39,604 bases of DNA from the IMG/VR virus record IMGVR_UViG_3300008261_000110, positions 1 to 39,604 of that record; one strand, 5' to 3'. Of the stretch, positions 35,225 to 39,604 are shown piece after piece. Positions within the stretch are counted from its first letter, which is position 1; each line of letters starts with the position of its first letter. This DNA is from a virus. The notes under the pieces were generated by a model. The model was not told the DNA's origin. It did not search any database and saw only the letters and a program-made list of their open reading frames with translations. A program made the translations under genes and the position numbers.

Positions 35225-37482
35225 TATTGTTGGTTATTTTGAGGGTTTGCTCGCATGTAAGCCTCTTGCATCATCATTTGTTGCTGTTGCTCTGGGCTCA
35301 TTGCTTGCTGTTGACCAGCGGCTTCCTGTTGCATCTGCGATTGTTCTTGCTGGAACTTGTCAGACACAGGAGTAACACCAGTCCTGCCAATCTGCTTGTT
35401 CTGCTGTTGAGTAATTGACATTTGCAGATTCTTGGCGTAGTTCTGGAATAGGGCTTGGAAGAATTGGTCCCCCTGCAAGGCTTGCTGTGCCTTTGGATTC
35501 TTCTGGATGACATCTTGTGCGTACTGCAACTTGGAAGGGGCTGTAGGGTCATTCTCGACATACTGAGCCTCAATCCCCATAAGCATCAACGCAATGTCCG
35601 TTTGGACATCTCTGTACATCTTTTGGGAAGCCGTAGTTTGGTCAATAATGATATCCTTGGCGATGTCTGGCGAGATAGCCTCACAAAGTTTGGCAACCAA
35701 CTTATTTCTGTCAATTGAGCCTCCAGAATCCATAGGAAGGACAAACTGGCTAATTGCTTGCATCTTCTTCATCACATACTCGTTGTCAAGGTCACGAACA
35801 TCAAACTTGACCTCAAAGTCGAACTGAGAGGCAATGTCCGTAATGTTTTGAGGCAAAGTAATGCTCGTTATACGCTCAAGTTCCTCTGGAGCCATGTATT
35901 GCAAGCAAAGTTGTAGCACATGGGTGTAAACCTCAGACCAAACAGTAAGCCAGTCATCCACAATCGACTGTTGAATCAATTGCGTGGTAATTTGAGGCAC
36001 AGATTCATTGGGAACGCCAAAATACATAGCCGCATTCTTTTCAACCTGCTGAATAATAGAGAAAGCAAGGTTAGGAGTCCCTTGGGGAGGCTCCATGAAA
36101 CGATAATCGTCTGGAGACATGATTGGCACTTGAACGGCAGGTCCAATCTTTGTGATTCCTTGGGCTCTTCTCTTGACGAGAATAGGCGGGAATGTCTCGA
36201 CAGAGGTTCTATCTCTCAAAGCATCGTGTTGTGCCTTCATTTCGGCTTGCTCCGTCATCAAAATCTCTGGGATTCCTCGACTTTGGTTTATAGCCTTTCT
36301 GATGTATTCTTTTCTGTACGGAACAAACGGATATTGACCATGTGAATAGCCAAGTTTGTTGTGGATGAAATAACCACTAGAGTTAGACTGCGGAGCAAAT
36401 GCAGTATAGTAAATGCAAGGAGTGCCAGTTTCATCAATTTGTCTAGTGTATGCGTACACAACCTCGATTAGGTTGTTGTTTCTGTACTGCCTGTTGTCCA
36501 GCAACATGACTGGAGGGCTAATATTGGGGTCATTATACCATGCCGTCTTGCCAGCAGTATTGATAGCCGACTCAATATACGCTTCATCCCAGTTTTCGGT
36601 TTTAACCATCGAGCGAACTTCAACCTCAGTCATGTAGACTCGTCTAAAAATGACTCTTGCCTTCTGCAATTCGATGGTTTCTGGAGGAAAACAGATTTCA
36701 TCATACGGCTTAAGGGCGGTTATGATGGGGAGGTTCTTGGTAACTTGCTCAATGAACACCTTGGTGACTCCAGCGGTTCTCAATTCGTCAACCATTCTTC
36801 CAAGTTCTTCATCGCTTACATTCTGTACCGCAAGTTGAAGCAGTCCAACAGCCAAGTCCTTGGAGTTTTCGTCCATGATGTATTGCGGAAGTTGACCAAT
36901 GATTGCATTTGGGTCTTCCTGCAATGCAAGAGCAGTTATCTCTGCGATTTGCTCAAGCGTAATCTTTTGCTCACGCTTGCCGATTTCCTGTTGCCAGCCA
37001 ATAAACATGGCAGACCATCCGTATGTGTTGGCATAATTAGCCAAAAGTTTAGCCTCACGCAATGACTCTACCTTAAGTCTCCCGCAGATGATATGCTGAA
37101 GCAATGTCGATGAAGCGGAAGCAAATGCACCATCTTCAACAGTATTGCCTGTAACCCTAATTCTGCTGGCTTTCCAAGTATTTACGCACAAAGCAACAAC
37201 TTCATTGATAACTCTGTCGATAAGTCTGATTCTGACATCTGAAGCACCTTCAAAAGGCATTGCGGGATTTCCGTTGCTTCTGATATCTGAATATTTCTTG
37301 CCGTCATCCGACTGTCCATCCCATCTACAAAAACGCATGTCATCCAAAGCCTCAAGCCCAGTAGCAAACGAGCCATTGTAGACTGAGCGTTTGAACTCAA
37401 AGTTCAATTCCTCGATATCGGGTGTGTCGCTGGCGTATGCAAGTTTATCGTGCATGCCATTCTTGTAATTATCTGGTTCCAT
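35224..37482 (-). CDS. Portal protein, 752 aa
   Basis: The large portal class of podoviruses: the dodecameric ring through which DNA is packaged and ejected. Recognisable parts: RWDGQSDDGKKYSDIRSNGN, then MPFEGASDVRIRLIDRVINE (early wing); a helical middle (LLANYANTYGWSAMFIGWQQ); IPEILMTEQAEMKAQHDALR; TIPFPPILVKRRAQG-type crown region followed by PPQGTPNLAFSIIQQVEKNA; and a Gln/Met-rich C-terminal tail (about 700-752). TerL upstream and scaffold downstream give the expected order. The length exceeds typical siphovirus portals (400-500 aa). Confidence 0.85.
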   Translation of the reverse strand: MEPDNYKNGMHDKLAYASDTPDIEELNFEFKRSVYNGSFATGLEALDDMRFCRWDGQSDDGKKYSDIRSNGNPAMPFEGASDVRIRLIDRVINEVVALCVNTWKASRIRVTGNTVEDGAFASASSTLLQHIICGRLKVESLREAKLLANYANTYGWSAMFIGWQQEIGKREQKITLEQIAEITALALQEDPNAIIGQLPQYIMDENSKDLAVGLLQLAVQNVSDEELGRMVDELRTAGVTKVFIEQVTKNLPIITALKPYDEICFPPETIELQKARVIFRRVYMTEVEVRSMVKTENWDEAYIESAINTAGKTAWYNDPNISPPVMLLDNRQYRNNNLIEVVYAYTRQIDETGTPCIYYTAFAPQSNSSGYFIHNKLGYSHGQYPFVPYRKEYIRKAINQSRGIPEILMTEQAEMKAQHDALRDRTSVETFPPILVKRRAQGITKIGPAVQVPIMSPDDYRFMEPPQGTPNLAFSIIQQVEKNAAMYFGVPNESVPQITTQLIQQSIVDDWLTVWSEVYTHVLQLCLQYMAPEELERITSITLPQNITDIASQFDFEVKFDVRDLDNEYVMKKMQAISQFVLPMDSGGSIDRNKLVAKLCEAISPDIAKDIIIDQTTASQKMYRDVQTDIALMLMGIEAQYVENDPTAPSKLQYAQDVIQKNPKAQQALQGDQFFQALFQNYAKNLQMSITQQQNKQIGRTGVTPVSDKFQQEQSQMQQEAAGQQQAMSPEQQQQMMMQEAYMRANPQNNQQ

Positions 37483-37660
37483 TTTTTAGATTGTTGTTTA
37501 TGTGATTGATTAAAGAGTCTCTGTAAAATTTATGATGACCACCTTTGGTCTTGTATACCGCAACTTCATTCTCTTTTCTGAGTTTGTCAAGGTACTGTTT
37601 GTTTAATCCAGTCATTTCTGCGGCTTCAGCCTTTGATAACAAAATCGGATAGTTTTTCAT
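37469..37660 (-). CDS. Excisionase/MerR-like winged HTH protein, 63 aa
   Basis: Almost the whole protein is a single HTH_17/MerR-like unit: LLSKAEAAEMTGLNKQYLDK, LRKENEVAVYKTKGGHHKFY, then RDSLINHI. The 'G-G-H-x-K/R-F/Y' wing is diagnostic. It starts 3 nt after the TerL stop and overlaps the portal start by 14 nt. Between TerL and portal it might help recognise packaging DNA (a minimal small-terminase role) or act as a late regulator; both are inference. Confidence 0.8.
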   Translation of the reverse strand: MKNYPILLSKAEAAEMTGLNKQYLDKLRKENEVAVYKTKGGHHKFYRDSLINHINNNLKNGTR

Positions 37661-37662
37661 CG

Positions 37663-39267
37663 TTAATAACTAAAACCTGCGTTCCCTCCATTGAATGCTG
37701 ATATATCGTTGTATTCTGGGGACATGACAGCCAAGTACCTAAGGCAGTCAATAGGGTCTTTTGATGCTCCCTTATCTCCGTCTCCTCCAGTCCACTCTCG
37801 GAGGGAATAGATAAGGTTTTCGCACTCTTCAGAAATGTAGAGTTTAGGTTGATTGATTGCTGTCCTCGGCTGGGATGTGTCATATGAAAGCCAATCGTTA
37901 ATGATTGCTATGCCTTCTTCAAGCCTTAATCCTGCGGCTGGCTCAAAAAACATAGGTTTGTCTCCTCCGTCAAGAAGTTCAATAAGGGTAGTACCTCCAT
38001 CTCTTCCGACTGCTTGAGTTCCTCCAGCCCTAGGGTCAATAAAGCGTCTCTCTGGGGTAACTCCGTTTTCCAAGTCGAGTATCAACTCCTTGTATTCGTC
38101 TATACCTCTGCCAGCACCATTTCTTTGTGCCGTCCCAGCCTTGCCATCGACTTTCTCGCTTGGAAGAGTCCATTCCCCCATCGAGATGTCTGGAAACTCT
38201 CTGTAGATATAAATGTTGCCGTCTTCAGCGGCTCTTGCCCATATCATAAACCAATTTCTTGCTCCAGCAGGGTCGCAGACCATATAATCTGTTCCCTTTT
38301 CTGGAATTTGCTCCTTTTTGATGATATTGTGGTCATCAAATCTAGGAAATTGTGAACCTATTGTGTTTTCAGCCCATCCGTAGGCTCTTATTTTGATTTC
38401 TGAGGTGTTTTTGCCCTCAAGAGTCTTTGCAAGTTGGTCAAATGGGTTGTATGGGTTAAGGTCTGAATGAAACCAGATGCAAGCAGAGTTCTTTCTTACG
38501 GAATGAGCGATGTAAGGCATATTGCCATTTACGCAACCAGCCACATGCTGTGAATTCTTGTCAAGCAATGACGCTTTGCGTTGCTGTTTTATCTTACAGC
38601 CAGATACATAGTCCTTAACAACCTGTGAGAAACCTTGGACAGGCGTAAAAGTTACAGCCATTTTGCCTCTTCTTGTGACAATACGATAACGCAATGTTTC
38701 AATCCAATCCAAAGGCACAAGTTCATCGCACCAAATAAAATCAACTTCACCGCCCTCAATGACCTTCTTGTCTTGGGCGTAATTCATAAAGAAGCATTGC
38801 GACTTGTTCGGCAAAATAAAAGTGTTGTCCGAAAAGCCGTTTTTCTGGGAATACGATATATTCGTAATCTTTGTTTTCTTTGCGGTTTTCAGTTCCGCTG
38901 GCATATACTTCCAGATGACATTCTGTTGCATCTGTATGCTTGATTGTGAGGTCGTATGCAAACACCAGACTCTTGCGTCTGGCTTGCTTGTGAGAATTTG
39001 CATTACCTTCTTAGCCGCCCATTCTGTCTTTCCTGCTCTGTTTCCACCCATGACGCACACCTCGTCAAACTGATTCATCAATTCGTCTGCATCAGACCAA
39101 TGCTTTGGTTCATATCCGTGACGATATGGGTCAAGTTTTTCAGCCTGTATCTTGTCTTCCCTGTCTTGGAGCAACTTAGCAACAAACTCAGCACCATGCT
39201 TGTTTACAAGAGCCTTTATTTGCTCCTGTGATGGCTTGATAAGTACTGGATGCTCAGACAGTTTCAT
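37663..39267 (-). CDS. Terminase large subunit, 534 aa
   Basis: The packaging motor: an N-terminal ATPase drives DNA into the prohead and a C-terminal RNase H-like nuclease cuts it. Walker A GGNRAGKT (74-81), Walker B VDFIWCDE (175-182), and a coupling-type segment RGKMAVTFTPVQGFS. The nuclease half begins near 325 with DYMVCDPAGARNWFMIWARA (first Asp) and contains RRFIDPRAGGTQAVGRDGGT. Length is normal. It overlaps the upstream gene by 4 nt (ATGA). No conventional small terminase lies upstream within the window. Confidence 0.92.
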   Translation of the reverse strand: MKLSEHPVLIKPSQEQIKALVNKHGAEFVAKLLQDREDKIQAEKLDPYRHGYEPKHWSDADELMNQFDEVCVMGGNRAGKTEWAAKKVMQILTSKPDARVWCLHTTSQSSIQMQQNVIWKYMPAELKTAKKTKITNISYSQKNGFSDNTFILPNKSQCFFMNYAQDKKVIEGGEVDFIWCDELVPLDWIETLRYRIVTRRGKMAVTFTPVQGFSQVVKDYVSGCKIKQQRKASLLDKNSQHVAGCVNGNMPYIAHSVRKNSACIWFHSDLNPYNPFDQLAKTLEGKNTSEIKIRAYGWAENTIGSQFPRFDDHNIIKKEQIPEKGTDYMVCDPAGARNWFMIWARAAEDGNIYIYREFPDISMGEWTLPSEKVDGKAGTAQRNGAGRGIDEYKELILDLENGVTPERRFIDPRAGGTQAVGRDGGTTLIELLDGGDKPMFFEPAAGLRLEEGIAIINDWLSYDTSQPRTAINQPKLYISEECENLIYSLREWTGGDGDKGASKDPIDCLRYLAVMSPEYNDISAFNGGNAGFSY

Positions 39268-39604
39268 TGACCAAGTTTTGGCTTTTTAGCCATTTGTTTT
39301 TCAATCTGAGTTTCTATTGACTGGTTGAAGTCTGGATTCCACAGCAAATTATCAATTATGTATCTTCTTTGAGATTCTGGAGCATCTTGAGTAAAATCGG
39401 TTTTTCCAGTAAGAATATCAAGTCCAAGTTCCACTTGTCTTCCTTTATCAACAGGAAGACCATAGCCTACTGTCCAGTTTTGAGCCTCAACAGGCAACAT
39501 TGATGGAAACCTATTATTTTGTTGGTTATTTTTTTCTTGTTCTGCCTTTAAAAGTGCGGCATATGCATTGTTTTCCGTAATGTAAAAGTTAACTTTACCA
39601 TCTT
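39264..39604 (-). CDS. Partial hypothetical protein, C-terminal 112 aa
   Basis: The frame is open to the right edge, so the N-terminus lies outside. An internal ATG at 39500 is not the likely start. The visible part begins DGKVNFYITENNAYAALLKA, passes through a Gln/Asn-rich stretch and ends QIEKQMAKKPKLGQ. A segment ESQRRYIIDNLLWNPDFNQS looks helical. No family recognised. Its ATGA overlap with TerL suggests co-translation; in this slot a small terminase or an internal head protein would be possible. Confidence 0.7.
   Translation of the reverse strand, partial: DGKVNFYITENNAYAALLKAEQEKNNQQNNRFPSMLPVEAQNWTVGYGLPVDKGRQVELGLDILTGKTDFTQDAPESQRRYIIDNLLWNPDFNQSIETQIEKQMAKKPKLGQ

Noticed and set aside
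1-39604. CRISPR array, IS element, integrase or attachment site
   Set aside because: No regularly spaced repeats other than the three iterons, no transposase or recombinase motifs, and no att-like duplication of the tRNA end were seen.
1-39604. Window as a complete circular genome
   Set aside because: The right-most frame is open to the edge; joining the ends would create a TAA just before it and a poor -10 box for the edge promoter.

Overview
The window reads as part of a double-stranded DNA phage genome, most likely a short-tailed (podovirus-like) phage of a Gram-negative bacterium. The evidence is a terminase large subunit, a very large portal, a scaffold, an SU10/DUF5309-type major capsid protein, a head-tail adaptor, a nozzle-like protein, a fibre-like protein and two large ejection-type proteins, with no tape measure, sheath or tail-tube genes. 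A lipoprotein-type lysis protein points to a Gram-negative host. Promoters have textbook sigma70 form (TTGACA, 17-bp spacer, TATAAT-like). Most genes lack a Shine-Dalgarno sequence: late genes have A-rich leaders and left-arm genes have C/A-rich leaders. I saw no integrase, DNA polymerase, RNA polymerase or endolysin. The window is not a complete genome: the right-most gene runs off the edge, and a promoter -35 box at the left edge points outward.

Layout. (1) 1-4723, minus strand: small, mostly unknown genes that look like an early host-takeover or counter-defence module. It includes a short ArdA-like antirestriction protein, a tRNA-Arg(UCU) and a possible histone-fold protein. Eight complete near-identical sigma70 promoters, plus a ninth cut by the left edge, drive nearly every gene separately. 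Several -35 boxes contain the stop codon of the gene upstream in the transcription order. (2) 4724-4853: divergent control region with an 11-bp inverted repeat next to a helix-turn-helix gene. (3) 4854-11385, plus strand: replication and recombination module: RusA resolvase, RecE-like PD-(D/E)XK exonuclease, O-like initiator with three iterons inside its gene (candidate origin), DnaC-like loader, terminator, promoter, ERF annealing protein, metallophosphoesterase and several small proteins. (4) 11321-39604, minus strand: late module. Transcription order is partial gene, TerL, small HTH protein, portal, small ORFs, scaffold, capsid, adaptor and decoration-like proteins, nozzle, fibre, Gly/Gln-rich protein, 886-aa ejection-type protein, 3788-aa polyvalent protein, holin and spanin-like lipoprotein.

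How the parts work together. The left-arm products probably disarm the host on entry. The plus-strand module replicates and recombines the genome (exonuclease plus annealing protein plus resolvase, and initiator plus helicase loader). The late module builds the particle and lyses the cell. The most unusual items are the promoter array, the origin inside the initiator gene, and the 11.4-kb polyvalent gene, which carries two ADP-ribosyltransferase-like domains and has a mosaic base composition.
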